In this document: positions 1-10,214 of the stretch, piece by piece
Numbering within the stretch: position 1 is the stretch's first letter
Layout: each line of letters begins with the position of its first letter
Source of the DNA: Seiridium cupressi
Taxonomy: Eukaryota > Ascomycota > Sordariomycetes > Amphisphaeriales > Sporocadaceae
Length of the DNA: 39,009 nucleotides
Direction: 5' to 3'
Assembly (NCBI GenBank): GCA_036674765.1
Contig: JARVKI010000175.1
Span: forward strand, 1 to 39,009
The notes under the pieces: generated by a model
Told to the model about the DNA's origin: nothing
Databases searched by the model: none
What the model saw: the letters and a program-made list of their open reading frames with translations, nothing else
Position numbers and translations under genes: made by a program

Positions 1-747
1 TTCGGCGTGAACCGTCTAGCTTATATATATTGTCCTAGTCCGTTGCGCGTGGGTGGTTGTTTTTATTGTTCAACTCACTTTTCTCTCCTATGTCGATTCG
101 CCCCCCCCCCCCCCAAAACTCCTGTCGACGAGTGTCAATGCAACTGCTCGCAGCAGGGGTGTACACCATCTTTGTTAATGCTCAAGGGGAGTTTTAGATG
201 GGCAGTTTGGGAACGCCCCAGCATTCGACGGCTCATCGACTACGGTTTCTCTGAATATCTTCGGTCTTTCTGGTCTGACCTGGGGCCAGTACATATTAAA
301 GAAGCTGTTCGATATCTCACTTTCCGTGCCTTGGAAATAAAGCATACATGCTACCATCGGCCTGAAGATGATTGGCATGTCTTTGATGAGGCAGAAAGGA
401 AAAGTGAAGATGAAATAGAGCACATACAAAATGAGCAAGCCGAGTTGATATGTCTGTTGGAGCAGTTGATATATGAGTTTGAGGGGAAGATCGACAAGAT
501 TCTGGAGAATGATAGCACCGAACCCGACGGTATAATTGCCTTTTGGATCGGCTGTTGGCTAGATAGAATGCAGGATGAGATTGAGAAGCTCGCGGGCAAC
601 AACGTGCCCGACGATAAAAGGCGCGGAGCCGAAGAACTCGGTGTTGTATGGCATGATTCCGTTTATGCCTCAGACTCCGAGCCAGACGAAGAGCCCAAAA
701 CCGTGGAGGACTTGCTAAGGAAGTTGGACGAAATTGTACCAGACTAG
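1..747 (+). CDS. 3' part of an uncharacterised fungal protein (5' end outside window)
   Basis: The frame is open from the window edge to a TAG at 745-747 with no convincing ATG, so this is probably the last exon or exons of a gene that starts upstream. The reliable part begins near 130 with a Cys-rich stretch (DECQCNCSQQGCTP). A segment reading RYLTFRALEIKHTC follows, then a Glu-rich, probably coiled-coil region with several Trp residues and an acidic tail. This layout (CxCxCS...GCTP, then a TFxxLxxxHTC-like element, then an acidic helix) resembles the C-terminal part of some large fungal proteins of unknown function, often linked to ankyrin repeats; that is memory of the family, not proof. 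The segment before 115 is low quality: it contains a run of 14 C (101-114) that could hide a frame change or an intron end. A possible acceptor is at 136-137 (gacgag|TGTC). Confidence 0.55.
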   Translation, partial: FGVNRLAYIYCPSPLRVGGCFYCSTHFSLLCRFAPPPPKTPVDECQCNCSQQGCTPSLLMLKGSFRWAVWERPSIRRLIDYGFSEYLRSFWSDLGPVHIKEAVRYLTFRALEIKHTCYHRPEDDWHVFDEAERKSEDEIEHIQNEQAELICLLEQLIYEFEGKIDKILENDSTEPDGIIAFWIGCWLDRMQDEIEKLAGNNVPDDKRRGAEELGVVWHDSVYASDSEPDEEPKTVEDLLRKLDEIVPD

Positions 748-1334
748 GCTGTGGCTCTCCAGGGCATATACAAGATTGGGCCGAATCTTTCGGTGATGGG
801 AGACAGACGCAGATGGTAGCGCCCAGGTGTTCTATTAGGCGGGAATTTTACTTTTCTTCTCAATGTTTACAGGAAAGGAATGGAACATCGAGAATTATGA
901 CAGGAGATTCCTTGTACCCCCAGCTCCAATACTAACATGACGTTGGCTAGAAAATATTCTATTTTGTGAGATCCCAGTCTGCTACATGGTACAGCCCAGA
1001 CGTCTGAGATTTGATTGTAATTGAAGCATGCCTCGGATAATTAGATGCATTCGTCTCAAATTGATGCCAATAAGGAAATGGGAGCAGCAGTTTAATTTTC
1101 AGGTGAACTTAGGTAGCATCGTCTTATTCCCCACGCTTGGAATCAATATATTTGCACCTATTGAAAAGTGTTCTAGAGAATAATTATATGTAACTCAAAA
1201 CCGGAGTGGTGACTACCTGCACACCCATACCCATATCTCCACGGATTACTTAAAGAGATGGGTTTTGCCTTCTTGTAAATCTCAACTGACTCTAAACCTA
1301 ATCACTCGTTGATGGACCCTCGTTGGAAAAGCTG
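748..1334. other. Intergenic, no gene seen
   Basis: This is a 587-bp AT-rich spacer between the partial gene and the convergent monooxygenase. It should hold the 3' UTRs of both. I see no ORF with codon character, no RNA gene and no repeat. Confidence 0.5.
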
Positions 1335-2534
1335 CTAATCTCCAATCTTCCCATCCTTGAAGGCCTGGATCAACGCAGCCGGGCTATCTTCATGCATCAT
1401 GTATTCCATCATCGTCAGCCCATCCGCAATGTGTTTCTTGGCACGGGGGAACATCTCCTCTTCGAATTCGCTAACCGCACCGTCAAGGCCATCAGTGCCA
1501 TGCGCCTCAATAAGGGAGGCCAAAATGATGGAATCTTCCATAGCGATGTTGACACCCTCCCCATTGGGCAGTGCGAGGTGCGCGGCGTCTCCGATAACGA
1601 CCAGTCCAGGAACAGACCTCCAGCTCATGGCCTCGACTGGGAAATAGTAAAGCGGCCAGTTGCGGAATTGCTCGGCGTTCTTGATGAAGTTCTTGATTTC
1701 ATCTGCCCAGCCCCCAAAGAAGTCGGAGGAAAGGAACAAACGCCTCGTACCCTCTGTATTCGATAGGTTGGCCCCTATCTTCCGTGCAAAGTCTTCCGTC
1801 ACGGTGGCACTGAGGTATATTCTGTAGGAAAGGTCACCTTGTCGTTGGACCACCACATACTTCTGTTCGCCGTACCACGTCGAGCTGCCCCGGCCAGCCT
1901 TCTCTGCGATAAACTCGTATCCAGGGCTTCCCGGGTTGATCCTGAATTCGATGCAATGTCTCCCTGAGTATTGAGGGACTGCTTTTGTGATCTAGGAAAG
2001 AGTTAGCAAACTGGCATTGGTAAGAAGGGGTAGAAACAATTGTACCGCTGGGCGCACTTTGCTCCACCCACCGTCCGCACCTATGATCAATTTGAAGCCA
2101 GAGGCAGTGGAGTCATCGGCGAAGTTGAGCACCGGTTTTCCATCCTCATCGGAAGTAACGTCTTTCAACGTTTGATTCCAAACAAGTTTATGCTTGGGAA
2201 TAGACTCGACGAGGATTTGACGTAAAGCACTTCGATCAATCTCTGGTGCATCGCGGCTCTCCCCGCCCATGGAAAGCCATTGCTTGCCCAGACGATCAAA
2301 GATCCGGAACCTCTGGTCGGCATATCTTGCATGCTTCTTGAATTCGTCGAACAGACCGGCATCCTTCAGTGCACGCTGCCCTGTATGAGTGTGGAGATCT
2401 AGACTGCCGCCCTGTTGCGAAAAGTCGGCCTCGCTGCGCTCGTAGAGTACGTAGTCGATGCCTTTACACTCTAAGAGGCGCGCGAGTGTAAGTCCACACG
2501 GGCCACCGCCGATAATTGCGATTGGAGGTGCCAT
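1335..2534 (-). CDS. FAD-dependent monooxygenase (PHBH/TetX-like aromatic hydroxylase group)
   Basis: Two exons (2534-2046 and 1991-1335) joined over a 54-bp intron with donor gtacaa, branch gctaac and acceptor ctag; the spliced protein is 381 aa. The start at 2534 is chosen because the Rossmann motif follows at once (MAPPIAIIGGGPCG, GxGxxG). An open frame continues 34 codons upstream to an ATG at 2636, which would put an unusual leader before it. Residues about 150-160 carry the DG fingerprint (IGADGGWSKVRP), just before the intron. The GD motif that binds the FAD pyrophosphate and ribityl (GDAAHLALPNGEG) lies in exon 2. These three motifs define the class A flavoprotein monooxygenases, which use NAD(P)H and O2 to hydroxylate small, often aromatic or polyketide, substrates. 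The substrate is not predictable here. The Zn2Cys6 regulator at 3138-5488 lies upstream on the same strand, which suggests but does not prove pathway-specific control. Confidence 0.9.
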
Positions 2535-3137
2535 GTTGTTTTGGAGGCGAGATGATGAGAAAGATTTGAATTGATGGCTCCAGGAATAGCGGATACAGCC
2601 TGAGCCATACCGCGGAACAGCAGCTTTTATAATCATTTTGGGATTGGTATAATTCGAGCAGTTTCGTTCCGCAAAATGTAAGATCGCCCTGACGGTTCGC
2701 CCGCGTATTTATGAAGCTGCCCGTCACCAGGCTCAGCTCGGCTCTTGTTAAGGTCCGAGATGTCCGGACTCCGGACTAAATGTCAGCGGTATGCTAGCGC
2801 CAAACCTCCTATACTTAGCAGCTGCTTGGGTTGATGCAACGCGCACTTGAGGTACCTTGCTACAGAATCTTTTCGATGCAATAGAGCCGATCCTGGATAA
2901 GATTCGATTGATATTCGATACCGCATGGACATTATCATTCTCTTATTCGCAGATTAACCACGTCTTTCACTATGGCTACACCTTTATTTTCTATCTCTTA
3001 ATTGATGGAGTGGGGCCAATAACTAGTCTAGTACTAGAGCATTAGTAAAATAGTCGTGTATATCTCATGCAGCATCCAATCCCTTTACTTCACATTTCTT
3101 TAGATATAACATGCGAGTCTTTAGAGTCGCGATCGCT
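2535..3137. promoter_or_regulatory. Spacer: monooxygenase promoter and regulator 3' end
   Basis: This 603-bp spacer must hold the promoter of the minus-strand monooxygenase and the terminator region of the upstream regulator gene. It contains a short direct repeat of TCCGGACTCCGGAC type near 2760-2776 (tgtccggactccggacta) with overlapping CCG/CGG triplets, the half-sites Zn2Cys6 proteins use. It sits about 230 bp upstream of the monooxygenase ATG. The function is inferred only. Confidence 0.35.
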
Positions 3138-5488
3138 TCAGAAGCTCGGCCAGTTGCCGCCATTCCAGTCCATCGCAGACCAGTCCAGTTGATAAGTATC
3201 AAGATCCAATGGGGCCTGCCCAAGCACACTTGTATAAACTTCTGGTCCGCTACTTGTATAATTGGCCTGCCTTCCCACACCAAGCAGTATCCTAGAGTTG
3301 TCAACAGCCATTGGCATGGCTGCGGGGATTATAGGGCGAGAGATACGCGAACTGTCGTTAGAGTCCTGGCTAGCAAACCAGTCGGCATGGTCTGTTCGAT
3401 CGCGCCCCTCCTGTGCACTAGACACACTAGACACAATCTGCGGCAGTGTGAAGGGTTCTCCGGATTGCTTCAAAACTGTTTCGCGGGACCCCCAGGCCTG
3501 AAGTATCATTTTGCAGAATAACTTGCTCATCGGCCCTTTGTTGTCAATCCGGAGACCGAAGCGAGCCACGCCATTGTCGCTCATGACCTGCCAAGCTTGT
3601 TCGGCGAATCTGCCGAAAGGGTATTTCTTGAGGTTCCGGGTAATATGCATGTATGCTGGGAATTGGAAGTGAAAGTGTAGGAGCCAAATGTACCCCTTTG
3701 TCAGATTAGAGGTCATGATTTTGGTGTCACACACTAGCATGTGGATGGCATGAGAGATGGCTTCGTCACGCTGATCCTCTGTTTGTTGCTCGCACGCGTC
3801 GGAGTATTTCCAGTAGCTCTCGTGGAGACGACACCTTGCCAGCCATCCTCGTGTCATCCAGATCGTTATGAAGTGGAGGGGAACTTGTAAATCGCAGAAC
3901 TTTAGATACTTTTCGTGGAGCGTTTTCTCCAGGGCATCTATCCCACTGCCAGCCTGATCGCCCTGCAGAGGCCTGGCGATAGGTTTCAGGGCTGGGTTCG
4001 TAAAGTCAAGATAGGTCGTGCTGTGCCGTACAAACTCTGCCAGCTCACTGCGTACAACAGCAAAAATAGCTTCGGTCGGCCTCGCCCGTGCTTGTGCCAA
4101 GGGCTGCTCGCTCAACTCGAGTTGGAGGTCGGAGTCATCCACGTTGAGAGGAATGTTGCAGTCCCAAGTGGGCGATAATATGGCGGACTTTGTATTGGCG
4201 AGGTCCCCCATTCGGGCGTCGAAGTGTGTGATTGACCACCAAAGCCGTCGACGCATTTCTGCTTCGTGGATGCTATGTTCGGCACAAGCTTCTTCCTTGT
4301 CGATGCTCATGCGCTGGGCAATGCGCATCGCAACGCCGAGCATTGAAGAAAGAGAGCGATAATCACCACTGAGCCTAGTTGAGACCTGGCTTCTTCTCAG
4401 TATTCGTGGGAGGCAGTGTGGGGAGTGGGCTCACTAGGTATAGATATAGTGCAGTCAAGCAATTGCGGTCATCCGTCCTGAGGAACCCGCAGTTCGCCAG
4501 TGCTTGTTGGCAGCCAAACTGATATCTGATTGACAGTTCATCCCTCGAGCCGAAGATTGCCTGACAGTCGTCAACGGAGAGGCTAGAAATGGCCACACTG
4601 TAGATACTGAACATGAGTGCTTCTAACGTTGGTGTGATACTTGACATGTTCCCGGTGGCCTCGATGATACTTCTTTGAAGGGTTGGAGTATGCGTAGCCT
4701 TGAGCAGCGGGTTGACATTGTCCAAGTAAACCTGCCAGAGCCTAAATATATGTGCCGGCTCGGGATGCAAAGCAGTAAGATCCACTTGAGTTTCACGAGA
4801 GCCAAACAAGAGCTTGTCACTCTTCACGTTCGCGAAGATCTGATCCCAGGCTCTGTTAAGAGCAGAAACATTAACGGCGTCATCGGAGGAGTCGCTACCA
4901 CTATCATCTGCTGCCACCTAGGTTCATTCTCAGCGGGTTGTTCAGCTTCATAAAGCATCAATAGCTGTACCTCTTGCCTCATGGCTTTCCAGATGTCCCT
5001 GAAAGAGTCAGCTGTGTCCAGACTTCTATTAGAAAGAACACGCACTTGGGTGTATGTACTCCATGCGACTGGACGCTCTTCGAGTCAGAGGACTGGTCGA
5101 TATCACGAAGCTCTGCCTCGGAATCGGAACCGCCGTTTGCGTGTGCTGAGGAACTTTGGGGCTGGGCTGGGTTTTTGCGGAGTGGTTCGAATTTGACGTT
5201 GTTCTGATGGAGCAGACGTTCATAAGTGCGGATACGATCCAACAGCTCATGCTCAGCGAACTTGCGCCTCCGCCGCCGCGGGACTAACGTCGCTTGCACG
5301 CATTGGGTTCCAGCCCTTCGGCAATTGGCACATGGAAATTTGCGGTCGCATTTTACCTTGCGCTGATGACATTGAGTGCACGAAAGTACCCGCGGAGGTC
5401 TTGATGACGAAGATGGGCCAGCCGTAGTTGTGTTGCGGGCGTCCCACTCTGGGCCGGGGGTAGGTTGCGCTGATGACATCGTCGACAT
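3138..5488 (-). CDS. Zn2Cys6 transcription factor with fungal-specific MHR domain
   Basis: Four exons (5488-5046, 4998-4971, 4917-4435, 4385-3138) separated by 47-, 53- and 49-bp GT..AG introns; the spliced length is 2202 nt, 733 aa. The 28-nt second exon is easy to miss. The binuclear zinc cluster is C37-x2-C40-x6-C47-x5-C53-x2-C56-x6-C63, followed by a basic RRRRRK linker and a short Leu-spaced helix that probably dimerises. The large C-terminal half is the fungal transcription-factor middle homology region: it has the typical LTALYLYLVSTR, SMLGVAMRIAQRM and RRRLWWSITHFDARM motifs, placed across and after intron 3. The product is probably a nuclear DNA-binding regulator recognising paired CGG half-sites. 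The nearest gene downstream on the same strand is the FAD monooxygenase, a plausible target. Boundaries rest on frame continuity and should be within a few bases. Confidence 0.88.
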
Positions 5489-6140
5489 ACAGCCCGCACA
5501 GTTGACACCCCACTAGTGTTACGGACTCGGCACAAGAAACTCTACGGGCCAGGGACCCAACGGCCGAAATTTCATGCAGATGAGAATGATGCGCCAGGAA
5601 TCGGACCCCTTTCGTCGTCTCGAGGCAGAAGGCAGCAGCATTCGGATTTGGGCTTGGTCCGGAGCTTGCTGACAGGTCATGTGATGAGCTTAGTACCAGC
5701 AGTTCGGAGTTTAACAGGGTCCGAAACGTAGTACGGCTACCCCTTTTATGTATGTACTAGACGCACTAAAGTTGTGCATTCCGTCACTCTGGCCTGGATT
5801 TCATCATGTTGGTGGAATTGCATTTCGGTTTAGTTGAACACTCAAGGCGGTTCATGCCCATAAAGAATACAACTCACAATTCTCACGCGTGTCTTAGTCG
5901 ACATGTATTGCGATAGTGTGGTTGAGAACAAGGGTGTGGACTTCGGAGTTTGCGAGGACTGCCATTGCTGTCTAGTATCCTATTGGAAAGTTTTCAAGTG
6001 TTCTTTGATGGAAACACGCCACGTCAAACTGCATCCGATCTGGACTGGAAAGTGGTTACTCGTGCAGGGTAGAGAGCTGCCTTGGTGCACTCGCTACCCC
6101 GCTCGTTGCTTTTTCAATGTGTATCAATCAAAAGCTTCGA
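5489..6140. other. Intergenic, regulator promoter side
   Basis: This 652-bp gap holds the upstream region of the 3138-5488 regulator and the 3' flank of the hydrolase gene. Short ORFs here have no family features or codon character. Nothing else recognised. Confidence 0.45.
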
Positions 6141-7393
6141 TTACACTCCGAGCCCATTATGAGTCAAGAAGTCGTTGATCGTGTTGTAGGTGATTGGCCA
6201 ATTATAGTCCTACAGCGTTGATTAGTTTCGATTCATGTAGGACGACGCAAATACGATACGTACTAGGTTCAAACCATAACCGGCGCCCTCCACAACTTTC
6301 GTCTGGAATGGTGTCCCTGGTGGAAAATAATTCTTTGAGAAATCCAAGACTGAGCTTATGTCTTGGTCTCCCACAGCGAAACAGTCCGTGCCGCAGTAAA
6401 TGACGTCGCGTTCTGTAAAAAGTGTTGTTTAATGTCAAATCATTGAGAGACAGGATTAGGGGCGCGCATGCTCACCTCCAGTTACTATTAATACTGGCGC
6501 AGTGGAAGTGACATTGGCAAAGGCCATGTAGGCTGCTGATGCGAGCTCGCCAACCGTCACTGCCTCAGCTGCTGCATATGCTGGTTCCAAAATATCCGGG
6601 TCGAACGTCCCAGGGGCGAAGAAATCAGTTTGCAATGCTACAAGATCACCTTGGATCAGGTAGCCTGGAGGATAATAAGCAAATCTATCCCTCAAGTTTG
6701 CCTCGACTAGATGCAGGCCGATGAGACCAGCTGGTTGGTAGTCGGAGAATTGACTGAAGCCCGTTAAGATGATTGCATCCGAGATATCGGGGTCGATGAC
6801 GTGTAAGGCATATGTCACACATGAGCCGAGGGAATGGCCGACATGAACTATCTTTTCATATCCGCCTCCAGAAGAGCTATAGTTACCATGGCGGACCAGG
6901 TTGGTGAGCGCTTGGAGAGCTTCAGTTTCCAGAGGAAGCTGATCTCTCTCAGGGGATCGCCGTGGGATGACGAACCAAAGCCTAGTCGGTCCCATGCCAG
7001 TGTTGAGTAGTTGTGATCGAGCGCGAAGCTGACGTAGCTGAAGTTGTAGTTGCGGAACGGGAAGTCCCAGTAACGACGATTAAATCCAATGCCATGAGTC
7101 AGGATTTGAAGCACCCCGGACGGGCCAGATTCAGGATCGCATAGAGTGGAAGAAAGATTGTAGCTGCCGCTGACCGTTACCGTTTCGGTAGATTGAAGCT
7201 GGTCACGGATTGCCTTGACGCTGTTCAGCAGGATGTTGGTGACATCAACGTCTGTCAGCGGTGCGGGCTCATTGACAGGGGTATTTTCAGCAGAAATAGT
7301 CACGGGGATAGTGATATTTTTGCAACTACGTTGAGCTGAAGATATTCCAGCCATGCCAAGGAAGGCAGCGATGAGATATTTGATTAATGGCAT
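6141..7393 (-). pseudogene. Secreted alpha/beta-hydrolase, one frameshift
   Basis: Reading from 7393 the protein begins with a signal peptide (MPLIKYLIAAFLGMAGISSA) and then shows an alpha/beta-hydrolase: an oxyanion segment LTHGIGFNRRYWDFP, a GxG-type segment WDRLGFGSSSHGDP, and the nucleophile elbow VGHSLGS (Ser). Exons are 7393-6476, 6412-6264 and 6209-6141, with introns of 63 and 54 bp (the second has a ctaatc branch). The family continues into both small exons (DVIYCG; DYNWPITYN, stop TAA at 6141). Within exon 1 the frame changes by one base near 6938-6950, right after HGDPLREI; the downstream frame resumes with LPLETEALQALT. One missing base (for example one C) restores a continuous protein of about 378 aa. 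All else is intact, so this is either a young pseudogene or a sequence error. A 37-nt 'intron' (gttcgt..gatcag) could also bridge the frames but would delete a conserved loop. The likely role is extracellular ester hydrolysis. Confidence 0.75.
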
Positions 7394-8559
7394 GATATAT
7401 TGATAATAGAAAATACTGGGTATACCGTTGGATTGGATGGGAAGCTTTCATATTCCTCTTAATTCGTTGGCGACCATGATCCTTTTATATTTGTCGTCAT
7501 CTCACTTAGGTTGAGTTCTGCCTGTGTGGTCTCAAAATGTCCGAGGAGGTCATCAAAAGGGGGACTTGTGTCTTCGAAAGCGTCGCATGCAGTCATCATC
7601 GGCTGTCTCCACGTCCCTTTGCTTATTTCAAATCTCATTGCAATCAGATATTGATCCTTGGGGTCGTGGCAGCAAGGACTCGTGAAGTCTTAGTTGTCAT
7701 AGCCCTAGTATCGATGTTGTGCATTTTCCGCGGATTCGAGACCCGCTCATATTGTTTCTTGGCGTGATCGTTCGCTGAAAGTTGATTGAACGTGAGTGAG
7801 TGCCTCGTCTGAACCAATAATTACTGCTTATACCCCCAGAGCGGATACGCAGTGATAATTGCTGCCGTTGAGGCGGAAGCGAGCTAGCCGTGGCCGACTT
7901 GAATAAGCGTTATGAGTCAATCCTGGCGATGATAGAATTAAGCCTCACCTGGAATGAATGATTTGGAATTGACCTCTTGCGCCTCTAGGATGCGCTAGCA
8001 AGCCTCACGCTATTGATCTTGGCTTGGTGGGTACCATTTACTGCGTGACTGTGTTGCGGCTGCGTATTCGCTTACCGTCTTACTTCTGGTTTTGGTTAGC
8101 CGGTTTCAACGGTGGCATTACCCGGCCACGTGAGGTCCAGGGTTGTATAGTCCTTTTCCAGCGTCGTATCTGCTAGAACGACTCAACTGATCCGCCCCAT
8201 TCACTGGCTATCGGCCGGGTACACGTTAACTCCAAACAACGAGTATCAACCGGCCAAATCACTTTGACCTTCTCCCATGCGACGAAATCGGCGAGCGACT
8301 AGCAGATGCCGTGGAGCTCAAAGGTCTGGTTTGTCTGATAGAGCGTCTAACGAATACGCAAAGTCGGTAGCCAGATCTCAAAAACAAGTCCCTAGGGCTT
8401 ATGAATATATATATGTATAGGGATTTTGGAAGCTTCGTGCTCAGCCTCTTCAATAATACCGTCATTGATCATTAATGCTTTACAACAAGACATTTACAGT
8501 AGTAAAATAAATCAGGCGTATTTGCCTTTCTACCACCATGCAGCTGATGTATTTGTTTA
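7394..8559. other. Gene-poor spacer
   Basis: This 1.17-kb spacer holds the promoter of the hydrolase gene (start 7393). The short ORFs it contains show no recognisable domains. No RNA gene, transposon end or tandem repeat was found by eye. Confidence 0.4.
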
Positions 8560-9043
8560 TTAGTTCATTCTTTCTGGCGGCGTAAATCCCAGGAGGGTGC
8601 GCAGCCCATGGTCGTGACTGCGAGTTTTAAGACACAGTGAGTAGCTGGATCTGCTCGTACGCAGGAACTGTCAATCACAAGGCAAGTTCTTCGGGCGCAG
8701 GTTCAACTTTTGAACCAAATATGGCGTGCTTCCCTACTCCGACGAATACATTGATAAGGCAGCAACCTAATTCGAGTCTGGCCACGCTTTCAACCTCAAT
8801 CCCAAGATACTTATCCTGATATTCATGATAGGATGTGAGATCAGTCTTTGGACTACTGGAACTCTCAAATTTTGAAGCTGACCGACCAGGCGCATGACGC
8901 GATCGAAGTCGATGGCTCATTGTCACGGATTTATACTTCAAAGATGAACTTCTCTTTGATTTCAGGGCACTATCCGTCGCTGTCGAAGAACTGGGCCACA
9001 TACACCACGCAGTGGCACACAAAGCCGCCGGAATAGCCGCCAA
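8560..9043 (-). CDS. Possible C-terminal exons of an unrecognised gene
   Basis: An open frame from 9043 down to 8679 can be joined to a short terminal exon (8617-8560) across a 61-bp intron with donor gtgatt, a ctactcac branch-like element and acceptor gcag. The spliced C-terminus would end in HGLRTLLGFTPPERMN, which looks like real protein rather than noise. The frame contains YHEYQDKYLGIEVE and a hydrophobic stretch LELGCCLINVFVGVG. I do not recognise the family, no clear start codon context or further upstream exon was found, and neighbouring frames carry stops. It may be a remnant of a decayed gene. Confidence is low. Confidence 0.25.
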
Positions 9044-9095
9044 GACGCGTGCCCTCCCGTTGAATAGGCGATATACTCAACTCAATGCTCAATAA

Positions 9096-9479
9096 TTATG
9101 AGGCCCAAATGTGCGAATTGATTGGGACGACGGTCTTATGCTGGTGGGTATTCCGGAATGATACTGCCAACACTTCACTCCGGTAATGGCCCGCAATTTC
9201 TCTCATAAGCACTGTAATATCACGATAGAAGACCCCTGTAATGACAGTCCGGTGTTTTCGGGACATGCCAAGTGTGCACTCCATTGAAAGGATATCACCA
9301 ATCTTCACAGCGAAAGAGTTGGACAACTCCTGCTGCTATGGTCGAGGGTGCATTAAATTCATGGTTTCGGAGGTATCCTTTGCCGAACCTATATGCATTC
9401 CCATGTATAGCTTACGTCGATGAAGGCAGAACGTCCGGCCTGACGGACCAACCCAAAACTCCGACATCGTGCTTTTCAT
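9096..9479 (-). CDS. Possible small two-exon gene or gene remnant, unknown function
   Basis: An ATG at 9479 (a second in frame at 9467) begins a short exon reading MSEFWVGPSGRTFCLHR, followed by gtaagc, a good fungal donor. An acceptor (agcagcag) about 80 bp later precedes a frame reading VKIGDILSMECTLGMSRKH and continuing to INSHIWAS and a stop at 9096-9098. The donor and acceptor phases do not join cleanly, so either the splice choice differs or the gene is broken. The first exon vaguely recalls the start of BTB/POZ domains (VGPxxRTFxLHR), but nothing after it supports that. I see no signal peptide. Confidence 0.2.
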
Positions 9480-10214
9480 GCGACTAACCGAACTTGACTC
9501 TAGTAACCTTGGCCAATAAGTCGCCAATCTGCTGACTCAACCATAATTATTCCACATCGCAGAATATAACCGTCTGACTTATGCGTTGATTCCGTTCAGC
9601 CCCCATTGGTGCCATGGATGCCTAAAAGGCATTGCATAACGTTACCTGCGCCTCTCTGCCTAAGGCCCTAATGATTGGGTGCCGCTATGACCTGTGCATC
9701 ATCTGACAGATCCATCTACTGGGTTAAATAAAAAAGTATGCAAACAGGTCATCTTTTGTCGTCGCGTGCTGTAAGCATTGAATTTTTCCAATAGCTGACT
9801 GCAAGGACGGATTCAAAGGTGGCTTTGCTCGCGACGCTCTAACCCCTGCTTCAGTATATGACATTCGTTCAAGAGCCAGTAGAATTTCGATGAACAAAAT
9901 AAGCTCCAGCGAAGTCAATAATTTAGACGTCCCAGTATTTGGAATTGAATTGAACCAAGCTCGTGGGCTGGTGGCTGAGTTCTGCACCAAAAGCTGACGT
10001 GATCCACAACTTTAGCTCTGGTAGCAGGGGCTAGCTAAACCAGACTAGGTTAGTGTCGTTTTCTGCCGGAGACTATCACCATGAAGTGGCAGCATATAAA
10101 TCTGCCAGACTGTCATCCTTACTTATTGTGATACGGCTTTCAATCAGGTCTGACATACCATCACTTTCGAACTAACAGATCTCCCTGACACAGGAGGAAA
10201 TTAGTCGATCGACT
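9480..10214. promoter_or_regulatory. Upstream region of the second Zn2Cys6 regulator
   Basis: This 735-bp stretch has no convincing gene. A minus-strand ORF at 9724-9990 has no recognisable features. The last 150 bp before the regulator ATG at 10215 should hold its core promoter and 5' UTR. No canonical TATAAA was seen next to the start; 'gcatataaat' near 10090-10100 is the closest TATA-like element, about 120 bp upstream. Confidence 0.35.

Noticed and set aside
1323..1766. Plus-strand ORF of 147 codons opposite the FAD monooxygenase
   Set aside because: Mirror of exon 2 of the real gene; no domain.
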